A stretch of 64,000 bases of DNA from Cellulomonas sp. Leaf334 (GTDB taxonomy: Bacteria; Actinomycetota; Actinomycetes; Actinomycetales; Cellulomonadaceae). Each line of letters starts with the position of its first letter. Within the stretch, counting starts at the first letter, position 1. The DNA lies in the NCBI RefSeq assembly GCF_001424195.1, contig NZ_LMOO01000001.1:2181447-2245446 (forward strand), written 5' to 3'. The translations under genes were made by a program, and so were the position numbers. The notes beneath the pieces were generated by a model. The model was not told the DNA's origin, made no database searches, and saw only the letters and a list, made by a program, of their open reading frames with translations. This document shows positions 34,330 through 44,398 of the stretch, piece after piece.

Positions 34330-35595
34330 GTGCCCACCGACCCGGATGACGACGAGCTCGAGCTGATCCGCCGGTCCGGCGTCGTGCTGCGGGTCGGACG
34401 GCTGAGCCTGTCGGCCGGGACCGGGTCGTACCGCGTCAAGGCGTCGATGGCGCGGATCGCGCACGCGCTGGGGATCGACAGGCACGAGGCGCACGTCACG
34501 CTCACCGAGATCACCACGACCTCGCACCGCGGACCGAGCTTCCGCACCGAGGTGACCGAGGTGCGCACGATCGGTGTGAACGTCGACCGGCTCACGGAGC
34601 TGGAGCACCTGGCGGGACGCGTCGACGACGCCGGTCGCGTGACACCCGACGAGGTCACCGCAGAGCTGGACCGCATCGCCGACAAGCCGCCGCTGTACCC
34701 GGTGCTGCTCAATGCGTTGTGGGCGGCGATCGCCTGTGCGGCGTTCTCGTTCCTGAACAGCGGGGGGATCGTCGAGATCGTCGGCGTCGTCGTGGGCGCG
34801 TTCCTCGGCCAGGCGCTGCGCCGCACCCTGCTGCACCGCGGGTTCAACCAGTTCGGCGTCACCATGCTGAGCGCCACGGTGGCGTGCCTGGGCTACCTCG
34901 GCTTCGTCTGGCTGCTCCAGGCCGCCGGTGTCGGCGGTGTCGGCCACGAGGCCGGGTACGTGTCCGCCGTGCTGTTCCTGGTGCCCGGGTTCCCCCTGGT
35001 CACCGGGTTCCTCGACCTGGCGAAGCTGGACTTCTCGGCCGGGATCGCTCGCCTCGTGCACGCGCTGATGATCCTGACCTCGGCGGCGCTCGCGCTGTGG
35101 GCCGTGTCGCTGGTCGTCGGGCTCAGCCCCGACCCACCCTCCGCGCCGGCGCTGGACCCCGGGCTGCTGCTCGTGCTGCGCCTCGTCGCCAGCTTCCTCG
35201 GCGTGCTCGGCTTCGCGCTGATGTTCAACAGTCCCTGGCGTATCGCGGTCGCGGCGGCTGGCGTCGGGATGGTGGCGAACGTGCTGCGCATCCAGCTGGT
35301 CGAGGGGTCCGTGCCGCCGCAGGCAGCCGCGGCGGTCGCGGCCCTGGTGGTCGGGCTGCTCGCCGCCGTCATCGCCCCGCGGCTCGACGTCCCGCGGATC
35401 ACGGTCTACGTCCCGGCGGTGACGATCATGGTGCCGGGGGTGCTCGCTTACCGCGCGGTCTTCCACATCTCCAACGGCAACACGGTGGAGGCGCTCGCGT
35501 TCGGGGTCGAGGCTGCCCTCATCGTCGCGGCGCTCGCCATCGGTCTGGCGATCGCCCGGATGCTCACCGACCGCACGTGGGCCTACGAACGCTGA
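34330..35595 (+). CDS. Threonine/serine exporter family protein (ThrE-like)
   Basis: A 421-residue membrane protein combining both halves of the ThrE exporter. The cytoplasmic N-terminus (LELIRRSGVVLRVGRLSLSAGTGSYRVKASM, about 10-40) is the conserved ThrE entry domain. About ten membrane segments follow from residue 120, including VLFLVPGFPLVTGFLDL and, in the second half, ITVYVPAVTIMVPGVLAYRAVF. The family exports threonine and serine by proton motive force. Start is GTG 34330. The 169 bp upstream contain nothing I recognise. Confidence 0.85.
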   Translation: MPTDPDDDELELIRRSGVVLRVGRLSLSAGTGSYRVKASMARIAHALGIDRHEAHVTLTEITTTSHRGPSFRTEVTEVRTIGVNVDRLTELEHLAGRVDDAGRVTPDEVTAELDRIADKPPLYPVLLNALWAAIACAAFSFLNSGGIVEIVGVVVGAFLGQALRRTLLHRGFNQFGVTMLSATVACLGYLGFVWLLQAAGVGGVGHEAGYVSAVLFLVPGFPLVTGFLDLAKLDFSAGIARLVHALMILTSAALALWAVSLVVGLSPDPPSAPALDPGLLLVLRLVASFLGVLGFALMFNSPWRIAVAAAGVGMVANVLRIQLVEGSVPPQAAAAVAALVVGLLAAVIAPRLDVPRITVYVPAVTIMVPGVLAYRAVFHISNGNTVEALAFGVEAALIVAALAIGLAIARMLTDRTWAYER

Positions 35596-35599
35596 GCGG

Positions 35600-37372
35600 T
35601 CAGACCTGCTGGGCGCGCTGGAGACGGGCGTACCGGCCGTCGGCGGCGAGCAGGTCGTCGTGCGTGCCGACCTCGACCATGCGGGCGTCGTCGAGGACGA
35701 CGATCCGGTCGGCGGAGCGGATGGTCGACAGCCGGTGCGCGACGACGAGCGTGGTGCGGCCCTTCATGAGTCGCGCCAGGGCCTCCTTGACGGCGGCCTC
35801 GGACTCGGGGTCCAGGGCGGAGGTCGCCTCGTCGAGCAGCAGGATGCGCGGGTCGCGGACGAGGGCGCGGGCGATGGCGATGCGTTGGCGCTGGCCGCCG
35901 GACAGGCGCGCGCCCCGTTCGCCGACGACGGTGTCCCACCCGTCGGGGAGGGCGTCGACGATCTCGGCGGCGTTCGCGTCGACGAGGGCCCGCCGGACGC
36001 GTTCGTCGGACACCTTCGGCAGTCCGTAGGCGACGTTGTCGCGGATCGATCCCTCGAAGAGGACGGACTCCTGGGGGACGACGGACACGTGCGTGCGGAC
36101 GGAGCGCAGGTCGAGCAGGGCGGTGTCGACGTCGTCGAGCAGGAGCCGGCCGCCGGTGGGCCGCAGGAAGCCGAGCGCCAGGTTGAGGACGGTGGACTTG
36201 CCGGAGCCGGACGGGCCGACGAACGCGACGGTCTGCCCGGCCTCGATGGTCAGGTCGATGCCGTCGAGGGCGTCGCTGTCGGCGTCGGGGTAGCGGAAGT
36301 GCACGTTCTCGAGGGTCAGCCGGCCCTCGACGTGGTCGACGCGGCGCTTGCCGGCGTTGACCTCGAGGTCGGGTTCCTGCATGACCTCGGCGATGGACCG
36401 GACGGACTCGAGGCCCTTGGCGCCGATGGGCAGGAGCATGAGCAGGCCGGTGACGGACCCGGTGATGAGCGCGAAGTAGGAGCTCAGCAGCACGACCTGA
36501 CCGGCGGTGATGGTGATGATCCCGGTGATCGACACCCAGGCGGCGAGGACGAGGCAGAGCACCCCGAGGAGCTGCAGGCTCACCCAGCTGAGCGACGCGA
36601 ACCGACCGTTGAGGACGTCGAGCCGGTACCCGGCGGACCGCACTCCTTCGGCGCCGACGGCGACGCGCTCCTCCGCGGTCGCCTCCAGCCCGTGCGCGCG
36701 GGTGATCGGCATGAGGGTGGCCATCTCGCCGACGCGCGCGGAGAAGTGCTCGACCTCCTTGCGGAACGACTCGTTGCGCTCCCGGGACCGCCGGGCGAGG
36801 AGGAAGCGCAGCAGGACGGCGAGCGGGATGGTCAGCGCGTAGACGGGCAGGAACTCGGGGACGGCGATGGCGGTCATGACGATCGCGCCGATGACGACCA
36901 TCGTCGCCGACAGCAGCGGGTGGGTGATCTGCTGGAGCATCACCTCGACGTTCTCGACGTCGCGGACGACCTTGGTCTGCACGATCGAGGCGCTGACGCG
37001 GGAGTGGAAGCCGATGGACAGGCTCTGCAGCCGGGCGGTCAGGCCGTTGCGCAGGTCGGCGCCGATCTGCCGGACGGCGCCCATGTAGAGCTTCGTGTAC
37101 TGCACGTGGTTGGGGTAGTTCTGCACGAGCGCTGCGACGGCGATCGCGGCCCACAGCCAGAGCTCGCTCAGGGGGCCTCCGTCGACGACGACGTCGATCA
37201 CCCGGGACGTGATCACCGGCATGAGCCAGAGGGGGATGTCCTTCAGCGTGAAGAACGCGACGGCCGACAGGACGCGGCGTCGGTGGGCGCCGAGGAGGCG
37301 GAGCACCGAGCGGACCGGGTGCTCCCCGTCGATGTCGACGACGGCGAGCTGGGGTCGGGAGTGGTCCGTCAC
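35600..37372 (-). CDS. ABC exporter half-transporter
   Basis: A 590-residue fused permease-ATPase. Six membrane helices (FFTLKDIPLWLMPVITSRVIDVV to GSVTGLLMLLPIGAKGL) precede an ATPase with Walker A GPSGSGKST, signature LSGGQRQR and Walker B ILLLDEATSALD. GTG 37372 follows GAGGATTGAACCC; an ATG at 37414 is an alternative. It ends 4 bp beyond the ThrE-like stop on the opposite strand. It diverges from the siderophore-interacting protein gene, so a role in siderophore export or import is possible but unproven. Confidence 0.88.
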   Translation of the reverse strand: MTDHSRPQLAVVDIDGEHPVRSVLRLLGAHRRRVLSAVAFFTLKDIPLWLMPVITSRVIDVVVDGGPLSELWLWAAIAVAALVQNYPNHVQYTKLYMGAVRQIGADLRNGLTARLQSLSIGFHSRVSASIVQTKVVRDVENVEVMLQQITHPLLSATMVVIGAIVMTAIAVPEFLPVYALTIPLAVLLRFLLARRSRERNESFRKEVEHFSARVGEMATLMPITRAHGLEATAEERVAVGAEGVRSAGYRLDVLNGRFASLSWVSLQLLGVLCLVLAAWVSITGIITITAGQVVLLSSYFALITGSVTGLLMLLPIGAKGLESVRSIAEVMQEPDLEVNAGKRRVDHVEGRLTLENVHFRYPDADSDALDGIDLTIEAGQTVAFVGPSGSGKSTVLNLALGFLRPTGGRLLLDDVDTALLDLRSVRTHVSVVPQESVLFEGSIRDNVAYGLPKVSDERVRRALVDANAAEIVDALPDGWDTVVGERGARLSGGQRQRIAIARALVRDPRILLLDEATSALDPESEAAVKEALARLMKGRTTLVVAHRLSTIRSADRIVVLDDARMVEVGTHDDLLAADGRYARLQRAQQV

Positions 37373-37544
37373 GGGTTCAATCCTCACATCCGGGAGCGTC
37401 CACGGACAGCGCATACCCGGGTGAGGTCATATCGATTCGATGGCGGGCTCGCCAGGACGCCCGGTGTCACGTCCTCCGGTCGAGGTCTCGCGACCCGCAG
37501 CCCGGTTGACGCTGACTCGCGAGAATACGTTAGGGTCCACTTAC

Positions 37545-37560
37545 TTAGGTTGCCCTCATC
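37545..37560 (+). promoter_or_regulatory. IdeR/DtxR-like iron box
   Basis: TTAGGTTGCCCTCATC matches 12 of 16 positions of the IdeR/DtxR-type site TTAGGTTAGCCTAACC, with the left half-site perfect. It lies 34 bp upstream of the siderophore-interacting protein start. Iron-loaded repressor binding here would restrict expression to iron limitation. Confidence 0.55.
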
Positions 37561-37593
37561 AGCGCGACCCGCGTGATCTCGTCAGGGAGACCC

Positions 37594-38373
37594 ATGAGCA
37601 GCATCACCATCACGCACGCCCCGAGCGGACTGGTGCACGCGAGCGTCGCCCGCACGGAACGCGTCACCCCGCACATGGTCCGCGTGACCCTCACCGGTGA
37701 GGACCTGCGGCGGTTCGACTACCGCGGGTTCGACCAGTGGTTCCGGCTCGCGGTCCCGGTCGACGACCACGCGCGCTTCGACAACCTCCCGGACAAGTTC
37801 GACACCCGGGCGTACCTGCGGTACCTGGTGCTGCCGAAGTCGACGCGGCCGGTCATCCGCAACTACACGGTGCGGGCGTTCCGGCGCGACGAGCTGGAGC
37901 TCGACATCGACTTCGTGTGCCACGGCACGGCCGGGATCGCCGGTCCGTGGGCGGAGTCCGTCGAGCCGGGCACGGAGGTGGCGTTCATCGACCAGGGCTG
38001 CGGCTGGGCGCCCGTGCCTGCGGACTGGTCGCTGCTGGTCGCGGACGAGTCCGGGCTGCCGGCGGTCCTCGGGATCCTGCGGGACATGCCGCGCGACGCC
38101 GTCGGTCACGCGATCGTCGAGCTCATCGACGCCGAGGACGCCCAGGAGGTCGACGCGCCCGCGGGGATGACCCTGCACTGGGTCTCCCGCGCCGAGGGCG
38201 GCACCGCCCTGGACCGTCTCCGGTTGCTGGAGTGGCCCGCGGGCACCCCGTACGCGTTCGCCGTCGGCGAGTCGAAGATCGCCACGGGCGCTCGGCGGTA
38301 TCTGGTCGGCGAACGCGACGTACCCAAGGGCAACGTCACGTTCTGCGGCTACTGGAAGGCCGGCAAGGCGTAG
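37594..38373 (+). CDS. Siderophore-interacting protein (ferric-siderophore reductase)
   Basis: A 259-residue flavoprotein of the SIP/ViuB family. It has the FAD-binding RNYTVRAFRRDELELDIDFVCHG near residues 89-110, GCGWAPVPADWSLLVADESGLPAVLGIL, and the C-terminal FAVGESKIATGARRYL. It releases iron from imported ferric siderophores by reduction in the cytoplasm. ATG 37594 follows AGGGAGA; an in-frame start at 37573 is less likely. The iron box upstream fits. Confidence 0.92.
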   Translation: MSSITITHAPSGLVHASVARTERVTPHMVRVTLTGEDLRRFDYRGFDQWFRLAVPVDDHARFDNLPDKFDTRAYLRYLVLPKSTRPVIRNYTVRAFRRDELELDIDFVCHGTAGIAGPWAESVEPGTEVAFIDQGCGWAPVPADWSLLVADESGLPAVLGILRDMPRDAVGHAIVELIDAEDAQEVDAPAGMTLHWVSRAEGGTALDRLRLLEWPAGTPYAFAVGESKIATGARRYLVGERDVPKGNVTFCGYWKAGKA

Positions 38374-38390
38374 CGGTCCAGGTCCCGGGA

Positions 38391-38834
38391 CTAGCGCCAC
38401 TCCCCGTCGCGCATGACCCACCGGTCCGCCAGCTCCTCCTCCTCGCGCCAGACCTGGATCGTGCGCGGGGTGAGGCGGAAGTACAGGTAGGCGGTCGACA
38501 GGGTCCGCGGGTCGAACCCGGTCTTGAGCGCGAACGCGTCGCCGAGCTCGTCGGAGACCGCCGGGAGCACGTCGACCGTCGCCTGGACGAGGACGACGTC
38601 GCGGGTCAGCCCGACGCCGACCTGCACGGACGGGTTCGACGCGAGGTTGCGTCCCGTGGGGCCCGCTGCCGGTGTCGCGAACAGCAGCGCGTCGTCGTGC
38701 CACAGGAACGACAGGGGTGTCAGGCGGGGCGCGCCGGTGTCGGTGTCGGTCGTCGCCACCCAGGCGTCGACGTCGTGGCCGAGCCGGTAGAGGGCGTCCT
38801 GGCGGCGCTGGTCGGTGGTGCGGGAGCTGGTCAT
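38391..38834 (-). CDS. Pyridoxamine 5'-phosphate oxidase-family flavin-binding protein
   Basis: A 147-residue split-barrel protein. [59 protein letters not shown] matches PNPOx-like proteins that bind FMN or F420. It starts with ATG overlapping the preceding Fe-S gene stop by 4 bp. The substrate is unknown; the overlap with a redox protein hints at a shared electron-transfer role. Confidence 0.82.
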   Translation of the reverse strand: MTSSRTTDQRRQDALYRLGHDVDAWVATTDTDTGAPRLTPLSFLWHDDALLFATPAAGPTGRNLASNPSVQVGVGLTRDVVLVQATVDVLPAVSDELGDAFALKTGFDPRTLSTAYLYFRLTPRTIQVWREEEELADRWVMRDGEWR

Positions 38835-40909
38835 TCGCGCACCCGGTCGAGCAGCAGCAGGGCGATGTCGGTGACTTCAGGCACTCCCACAGTCTGCGAC
38901 GCGGCCACCCCGTCCGACAGCATCACGGTGCAGAACGGGCAGGCGGTCGCGACGACGGACGCACCCGTGGCGATGGCCTCCTCCGCGCGCGCGGTGCCGA
39001 TGCGGGTGCCGATCGTCTCCTCCATCCACACGCGTGCCCCGCCGCCACCGCAGCAGAACGACTGCTCGCGGTTGCGCGGCATCTCCGTCACCTCGACGCC
39101 AGGGATCGCGCCGAGCAGGTCGCGCGGCGGGGAGTAGACCTGGTTGTGCCGGCCCAGGTAGCAGGGGTCGTGGTAGGTCACCGTGCGCTCGTCGGTCGAC
39201 GGCAGCAGGGTCAGCCGCCCGTCCGCGACGAGGGTGTTCAGCAGCTCGGTGTGGTGGACGACCTCGTACCGGCCGCCCAGCTGCGGGTACTCGCGGGCGA
39301 TCGTGTTGAAGCAGTGCGCGCAGGTGACGACGATCCGCTGCGCGCCGACCTCGTTGAGCATCTCGACGTTGCCGCTCGCGAGCATCTGGAAGAGCAGCTC
39401 GTTGCCGGCCCGTCGGGCGGGGTCACCGGTGCAGGACTCGCCGTCGCCGAGGACCGCGAAGCTGACCCCGGCGGTGTGCAGCAGCTCCGCGACGGCCTTC
39501 GTCGTGCGGATCGCGCGGTCCTCGTAGGCGCCCGCGCAGCCGACCCAGAACAGGTAGTCGACCTCGGCGGCCGACTCCACGTCGACGCCGACGACCGGGA
39601 CCTCGAAGTCCAGGCCCTTCGCCCAGTTCAGGCGGTTGCGCGCCGGAAGCCCCCACGGGTTGCCCTGCCGCTCCAGCTTGGTGAACGTGCCGCCCAGCTC
39701 CTTGGGGAACGCCGACTCCATGAGCACCTGGTAGCGGCGCATGTCCACGATCGCGTCGACGTGCTCGATGTCCACGGGGCACTGCTGCACGCACGCGCCG
39801 CAGCTGGTGCAGGCCCACAGGGCGTCGGGGTCGATGACGCCGGTGCCGAGCAGGTCGAGGCCGGAGTGGTCGGCCGAGCCCGCCTGCAGGTAGGGGGCCG
39901 TCGCCGCCGCGTGGTCGCGCAGCGCGAGCGTGACCAGCTTCGGCGAGAGCGGCTTGCCCGTCGCCCACGCCGGGCACTGGTCCTGGCAGCGACCGCACTC
40001 GGTGCACGTGGAGAAGTCGAGCAGGCCTTTCCACGTGAAGTCCTCGATGGCACCGACGCCGAGGCGGGCGTCGTCGGGAAGGTCCTCCAGCGCTGCGAGG
40101 TCGACGGGTGCTCCGCCGATCGTCAAGGGCTGGAGGGGACCGAGAGCGACCCCACCGCGCGGGTCGCGGCGTGCGTACACGTTGACGACGGCCAGGAACC
40201 GGTGCCACGCGACGCCCATCGTCGGTTGCAGTCCGACGACCACGAACCAGGACATCGAGACGACGATCTTCACGGTCGCGACGACGACGACCGCGTTCTC
40301 CAGCGTCGCCGGCGCCACCCCGACCCAGGACGCCCCGAACCAGGCGGTCAGCGGGAAGTGCCACGCGTCCCCGGAGTACAGCGCGTACTCCAGCCCGCGC
40401 AGGAGGATCACGCACAGCACGACGGCGAGCACGGTCGCCTCGACGAAGAACGCCTGCCCCATGTCGGAGCCGAAGAACCGGGAGCCCCGGTCCCGGGAGC
40501 CCAGCCGGACCCGCAGGGTGATCAGCGCCAGGATGCCGACCAGCGACAGCCACGCGATCGCCTCGATGGCCCACTCCAACGGCGGGAAGTGCCCGATCAG
40601 GGGGAGCGCGAACGCCGGGTCGACCACCTGCCCGTACCCCGTGACCAGGGTGAGGAACAGGAGCGCGAACGAGACCATCACGACCCAGTGCGCGACCTTG
40701 ACCACCGGCCGGTGCTGGAACCGCCCGTGCCCGAGCACCTCCCGGGTCAGGGTCGCCAGCCGTGGCCCGACGGGCGTCCAGCGGCCACCGGTCGCCCGTC
40801 CGACCCGCACGGTCCGCACGATCTCGCGCGCACCGCGCGCGAACACCGCGACCCCCACGACGGTTGCGACGACCACGATCACCAGGCACACCACCTGCAG
40901 CGCATTCAC
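38831..40909 (-). CDS. Membrane-bound Fe-S oxidoreductase (HdrD/GlpC-like)
   Basis: A 692-residue protein. About five membrane helices resembling a nitrate reductase gamma-type cytochrome domain occupy residues 1-250. Two 4Fe-4S ferredoxin motifs follow ([12 protein letters not shown] and [12 protein letters not shown]). Two cysteine-rich CCG domains finish the protein, including [10 protein letters not shown] and [12 protein letters not shown]. The layout is that of actinobacterial heterodisulfide-reductase-like electron carriers, which move electrons between the quinone pool and cytosolic donors. The physiological partner is unknown. A 19-bp repeat array starts 34 bp upstream. Confidence 0.92.
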   Translation of the reverse strand: MNALQVVCLVIVVVATVVGVAVFARGAREIVRTVRVGRATGGRWTPVGPRLATLTREVLGHGRFQHRPVVKVAHWVVMVSFALLFLTLVTGYGQVVDPAFALPLIGHFPPLEWAIEAIAWLSLVGILALITLRVRLGSRDRGSRFFGSDMGQAFFVEATVLAVVLCVILLRGLEYALYSGDAWHFPLTAWFGASWVGVAPATLENAVVVVATVKIVVSMSWFVVVGLQPTMGVAWHRFLAVVNVYARRDPRGGVALGPLQPLTIGGAPVDLAALEDLPDDARLGVGAIEDFTWKGLLDFSTCTECGRCQDQCPAWATGKPLSPKLVTLALRDHAAATAPYLQAGSADHSGLDLLGTGVIDPDALWACTSCGACVQQCPVDIEHVDAIVDMRRYQVLMESAFPKELGGTFTKLERQGNPWGLPARNRLNWAKGLDFEVPVVGVDVESAAEVDYLFWVGCAGAYEDRAIRTTKAVAELLHTAGVSFAVLGDGESCTGDPARRAGNELLFQMLASGNVEMLNEVGAQRIVVTCAHCFNTIAREYPQLGGRYEVVHHTELLNTLVADGRLTLLPSTDERTVTYHDPCYLGRHNQVYSPPRDLLGAIPGVEVTEMPRNREQSFCCGGGGARVWMEETIGTRIGTARAEEAIATGASVVATACPFCTVMLSDGVAASQTVGVPEVTDIALLLLDRVRE

Positions 40910-40942
40910 GCCGCCACGCTAGCGGCGTCGGGCACCCACACC

Positions 40943-41040
40943 CGCCGAACGCGTCCCGGGCTGCCGAACTCGTCGCTCACCGCCGAACTCGTCGGTTGCA
41001 ACAGACGAGCTGGGCCCGGAGTGACGAGTTCGGCGGCGAA
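40943..41040. repeat. 19-bp repeat array A
   Basis: Five units lie between divergent genes. Two inverted units come first (CGCCGAACGCGTCCCGGG, 40943-40960, diverged; and 40961-40980). A 22-bp pivot follows (40981-41002: CGCCGAACTCGTC then GGTTGCAAC), and then two 19-bp direct units (41003-41021; 41022-41040, TGACGAGTTCGGCGGCGAA). Opposed units could form a hairpin. The same order recurs in arrays B and C. Confidence 0.75.
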
Positions 41041-41296
41041 GTGCCGTGGGTGGGCCGATCCCAGCCGGTCCGTGCGGCTCAGCGCATTCCCCATGGGGAC
41101 GTGAGATGGCCGACGCCCGTCGACCGGCCCCGTGGGAAGAGGCGTGGGAATTCGGTTGGTACAGTCTTGACCAAATCTTCAGTGCATCGCGGGGGCGCCT
41201 CTCACGGCCCCCGACGCGTGCCCGCACCTGCGCCTCACCATCCAGAAACCTGACGACCACCCGACCGACCACCCGCCCTACAGGACGGAGCCGGAC
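41041..41296 (+). other. Long upstream region of the Mrp operon
   Basis: No gene is evident in these 256 bp. They hold an inverted repeat TTGGT-N9-ACCAA (41156-41174), a possible -10 element TACAGT (41160-41165), and a GGGGGC/GCCCCC hairpin (41191-41212). The leader of roughly 125 nt before GTG 41297 could carry control signals. I could not assign a riboswitch class. Confidence 0.35.
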
Positions 41297-44200
41297 GTGC
41301 TGCTGCTGCTCGCCGTTCACCTGGCCGCAGCCGTCGTCGCGCCCGTGCTGGTCCGCTGGATGGGCCGCAAGGCGTTCTGGGTCCTGGCTCTCGCGCCCGC
41401 CGCCGCCGCCGCGTGGGCGCTGAGCTGGACCTCGCGCGTGCAGGCCGGGAACGGTCCGGTCGAGAGCGTCGAGTGGATCCCCGTGCTGGGGCTCGACCTC
41501 ACGTTCCGGCTCGACACGCTGTCGTGGCTGATGACGCTCATCGTCGGCGGCGTCGGCGCCCTCGTGCTCATCTACTGCTCGGCGTACTTCAAGACGAGCG
41601 CGGCCGGTCTGGGCCGGTTCGGTGGCGTGTTCGTGGCGTTCAGCGGGGCGATGCTCGGTCTGGTCACCGCCGACGACCTGCTGCTGCTGTTCACGTTCTG
41701 GGAGCTGACGACGGTCACGTCGTACCTGCTCATCGGCCACTACGCCGAGCGCAAGGCGAGCCGCCGGGCGGCCATGCAGGCCATCGTCATCACCACGGCG
41801 GGCGGCCTGGCGATGCTCGTCGGGCTGGTGCTGCTGGGCGAGGCGGCGGGGACGTACCTGCTGTCGGAGGTCATCGCGGACCCGCCGCAGGGCACCACCG
41901 CGGTCACGGTCGCGATCGTCTGCCTGCTGGCCGGTGCGGTGACGAAGTCGGCCCTCATCCCGTTCCACTTCTGGCTGCCCGCGGCGATGGCGGCGCCGAC
42001 GCCGGTGAGCGCGTACCTGCACGCCGCGGCGATGGTGAAGGCCGGTGTCTACCTGGTCGCCCGGTTCGCCCCCGCGTACTCGACGGACCCGACCTGGGTC
42101 TGGATCATCGTGGTGCTCGGCTGCGGGACCATGCTCCTGGGCGGCTACCGGGCGCTGCGGCAGCACGACCTCAAGCTCATCCTCGCGTTCGGCACGGTCA
42201 GTCAGCTGGGCCTCATCGTGCTGCTGGTCGGACTGGGCACGAAGGCGACCGCGCTCGCGGGGCTGGCGATGCTCGGTGCGCACGCGATGTTCAAGGCGGC
42301 GCTGTTCCTCGTCGTCGGCGTCGTCGACGCGGCCACCGGGACCCGTGACCTGCGGCGGCTGTCGGGCGTCGGTCGTGAGCTCAAGCTGACCGCGCTCGCG
42401 GGTGCGCTGGCGACGGCGTCGATGATCGGGCTGCCCCCGTTCGCCGGGTACGTGGCCAAGGAGGCGGGGCTCGAGGCGCTCGGGCACCTGGACGACACGA
42501 CGGCCGGGATGATCGTGCTGGTGGCGGTGTCCGTCGGCTCCGTCCTGACGGTCGCGTACGGCCTGCGGCTGTGGTGGGGTGCGTTCTCGACCAAGCCCGC
42601 CGTGGTGCCGGAAGAGGTGAGCGACTCGACCGCGCCGGGCACGTCGATCCACGAGGCCTCGCACGACGAGGCGAAGCCCGCGCCGATCACGCACCCGTCG
42701 CTGCTGCTGGTGTGGCCGGCGATGATCCTCGCAGTCCTCGGCCTGGGGGTCGCGCTCCTGCCGCAGCTCGGCGAGCACCTGCTGGCGCCGTACGCCGACA
42801 CGTACCCCGAGGGCGAGCCCGGGCACCTGGTCCTGTGGGCCGGGTTCACGCCGACGTTCGTCCTGACGCTCGCGATCCTGCTGGCCGGTGCGCTGCTGTT
42901 CGTGATCCGCGAGCGCGTCGAGCGCTGGCAGACCGCGGCGTACCACGGGCCTGAGGCGGACAAGGTGTACCGGCGGTTCATGCGGCGGCTCGACGACGTG
43001 GCAGCCGACGTCACCGCGGTCACGCAGCGCGGTTCGCTGCCGTTGTACCTCGGCCTGATCCTCGTCGTGTTCGTCGTGGCGGTGGGCGGGACCGCGCTGG
43101 CCAGCACGGTCTTCCCGACGCAGGTCCGGTGGTGGGACACCCCCGCGCAGCTCGTGTTCGCGGCCGGCACGATCGCGTCCGCGCTGCTGGTCACCCGCGC
43201 CCGACGCCGGCTCAAGGCCGTCATCCTGCTGGGCATCGGCGGCTACTCGGTGGCCGGCCTGTTCCTGCTGCACGGCGCACCGGACCTGGCCCTCACGCAG
43301 GTGCTGGTGGAGACCGTGACGCTGGTCGTCTTCGTGCTGGTCCTGCGCCGGCTGCCCCCGTACTTCTCCGACCGTCCTCTCGCCGCCAGCCGGTGGGTGC
43401 GCCTCGCGCTCGGGCTCGCCGTCGGGCTGACGGTCGCCGGGATCGCGCTGGTCGCACCCGGCGCGCGTGTGCACCTGCCGGTCTCGAAGGACTTCGCCGA
43501 GGAGGCGTACAGCTTCGGCGGCGGCAAGAACATCGTGAACGTGACGCTGGTCGACATCCGCGCGTGGGACACGATGGGCGAGATCTCGGTGCTGCTGGTG
43601 GCGGCGACGGGCGTCGCGTCGCTGGTCTTCCTCTCGCGCCGTGGGGGTGCGATCTACCGGGCCGACGAGGCCAGCACCGAGCGAGCCGTCTGGGGCGGGG
43701 TCGCGGACCCCATGGCGGCGCTCCGGCGGCCGGGTGGCGACCGAGCGGCCGTCGACGCCGGCGGGATGGTCGCCGACCGCGACGAGTCCTCGGTGCCGTC
43801 GAGCGCGTCGCGCGGCCGGGAGTGGTTGCAGGCCGGACGGACCCTGGCGCCGCAGCGGCGCTCGGTGATCTTCGAGGTCGTCGTCCGGCTGCTGTTCCAC
43901 ACGATGATCGTCTACTCGGTGTACCTGCTGTTCAGCGGGCACAACGCCCCCGGCGGGGGGTTCGCCGCGGGCCTCGTCACGGGGATCGCGCTCATCGTGC
44001 GGTACCTCGCGGGCGGCCGGTACGAGCTCGGTGAGGCGGCACCTGTGCAACCCGGTCTGCTGCTCGGCCTCGGGCTGTTCCTGTCCGCCGGCGTCGGCCT
44101 GCTCGCGCTGCTGGCCGGGGGCGAGGTGCTGCAGTCCTGGATCATCGACATCCACCTGCCGGTCATCGGGGACATCCACCTGGTGACGTCCCTCTTCTTC

Positions 44201-44398
44201 GACCTCGGGGTCTACCTGGTGGTCGTCGGCCTGGTGCTCGACATCCTGCGCAGCCTCGGCGCGGAGATCGACCGCCGCGCCGAGACGGGCGAGGACCCGG
44301 TCGGGGGCGACGCGGTGGGCGGTGACGCCGAGGGCGACGTACCCGCACAGGTCGGCGTCAACGCGAAGCCGGCCGGCTGGGACGGGAGCGTCCCGTGA
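41297..44398 (+). CDS. mrpA: Na+/H+ antiporter subunit A with fused subunit B domain
   Basis: A 1033-residue membrane protein from GTG 41297. Residues about 1-800 are the NuoL-like MrpA core with its proton antiporter segments (LTFWELTTVTSYLLIGHYAERKASRRA, FHFWLPAAMAAPTPVSAYLHAAAMVKAGVYLVARF, FGTVSQLGLIVLLVGLG). The C-terminal part (about 855-990, FEVVVRLLFHTMIVYSVYLLFSGHNAPGGGFAAGL) is a MnhB/MrpB domain. An MrpA-B fusion is usual in actinobacteria. With the following subunits it builds a multi-subunit Na+/H+ exchanger for pH and sodium homeostasis. Confidence 0.95.
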   Translation: MLLLLAVHLAAAVVAPVLVRWMGRKAFWVLALAPAAAAAWALSWTSRVQAGNGPVESVEWIPVLGLDLTFRLDTLSWLMTLIVGGVGALVLIYCSAYFKTSAAGLGRFGGVFVAFSGAMLGLVTADDLLLLFTFWELTTVTSYLLIGHYAERKASRRAAMQAIVITTAGGLAMLVGLVLLGEAAGTYLLSEVIADPPQGTTAVTVAIVCLLAGAVTKSALIPFHFWLPAAMAAPTPVSAYLHAAAMVKAGVYLVARFAPAYSTDPTWVWIIVVLGCGTMLLGGYRALRQHDLKLILAFGTVSQLGLIVLLVGLGTKATALAGLAMLGAHAMFKAALFLVVGVVDAATGTRDLRRLSGVGRELKLTALAGALATASMIGLPPFAGYVAKEAGLEALGHLDDTTAGMIVLVAVSVGSVLTVAYGLRLWWGAFSTKPAVVPEEVSDSTAPGTSIHEASHDEAKPAPITHPSLLLVWPAMILAVLGLGVALLPQLGEHLLAPYADTYPEGEPGHLVLWAGFTPTFVLTLAILLAGALLFVIRERVERWQTAAYHGPEADKVYRRFMRRLDDVAADVTAVTQRGSLPLYLGLILVVFVVAVGGTALASTVFPTQVRWWDTPAQLVFAAGTIASALLVTRARRRLKAVILLGIGGYSVAGLFLLHGAPDLALTQVLVETVTLVVFVLVLRRLPPYFSDRPLAASRWVRLALGLAVGLTVAGIALVAPGARVHLPVSKDFAEEAYSFGGGKNIVNVTLVDIRAWDTMGEISVLLVAATGVASLVFLSRRGGAIYRADEASTERAVWGGVADPMAALRRPGGDRAAVDAGGMVADRDESSVPSSASRGREWLQAGRTLAPQRRSVIFEVVVRLLFHTMIVYSVYLLFSGHNAPGGGFAAGLVTGIALIVRYLAGGRYELGEAAPVQPGLLLGLGLFLSAGVGLLALLAGGEVLQSWIIDIHLPVIGDIHLVTSLFFDLGVYLVVVGLVLDILRSLGAEIDRRAETGEDPVGGDAVGGDAEGDVPAQVGVNAKPAGWDGSVP

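Noticed and set aside
40919..44179. A 1086-codon open frame on the minus strand
   Set aside because: It lies opposite mrpA, whose membrane segments and subunit motifs are unmistakable. The antisense product is a Gln/Arg/Asp-rich shadow.
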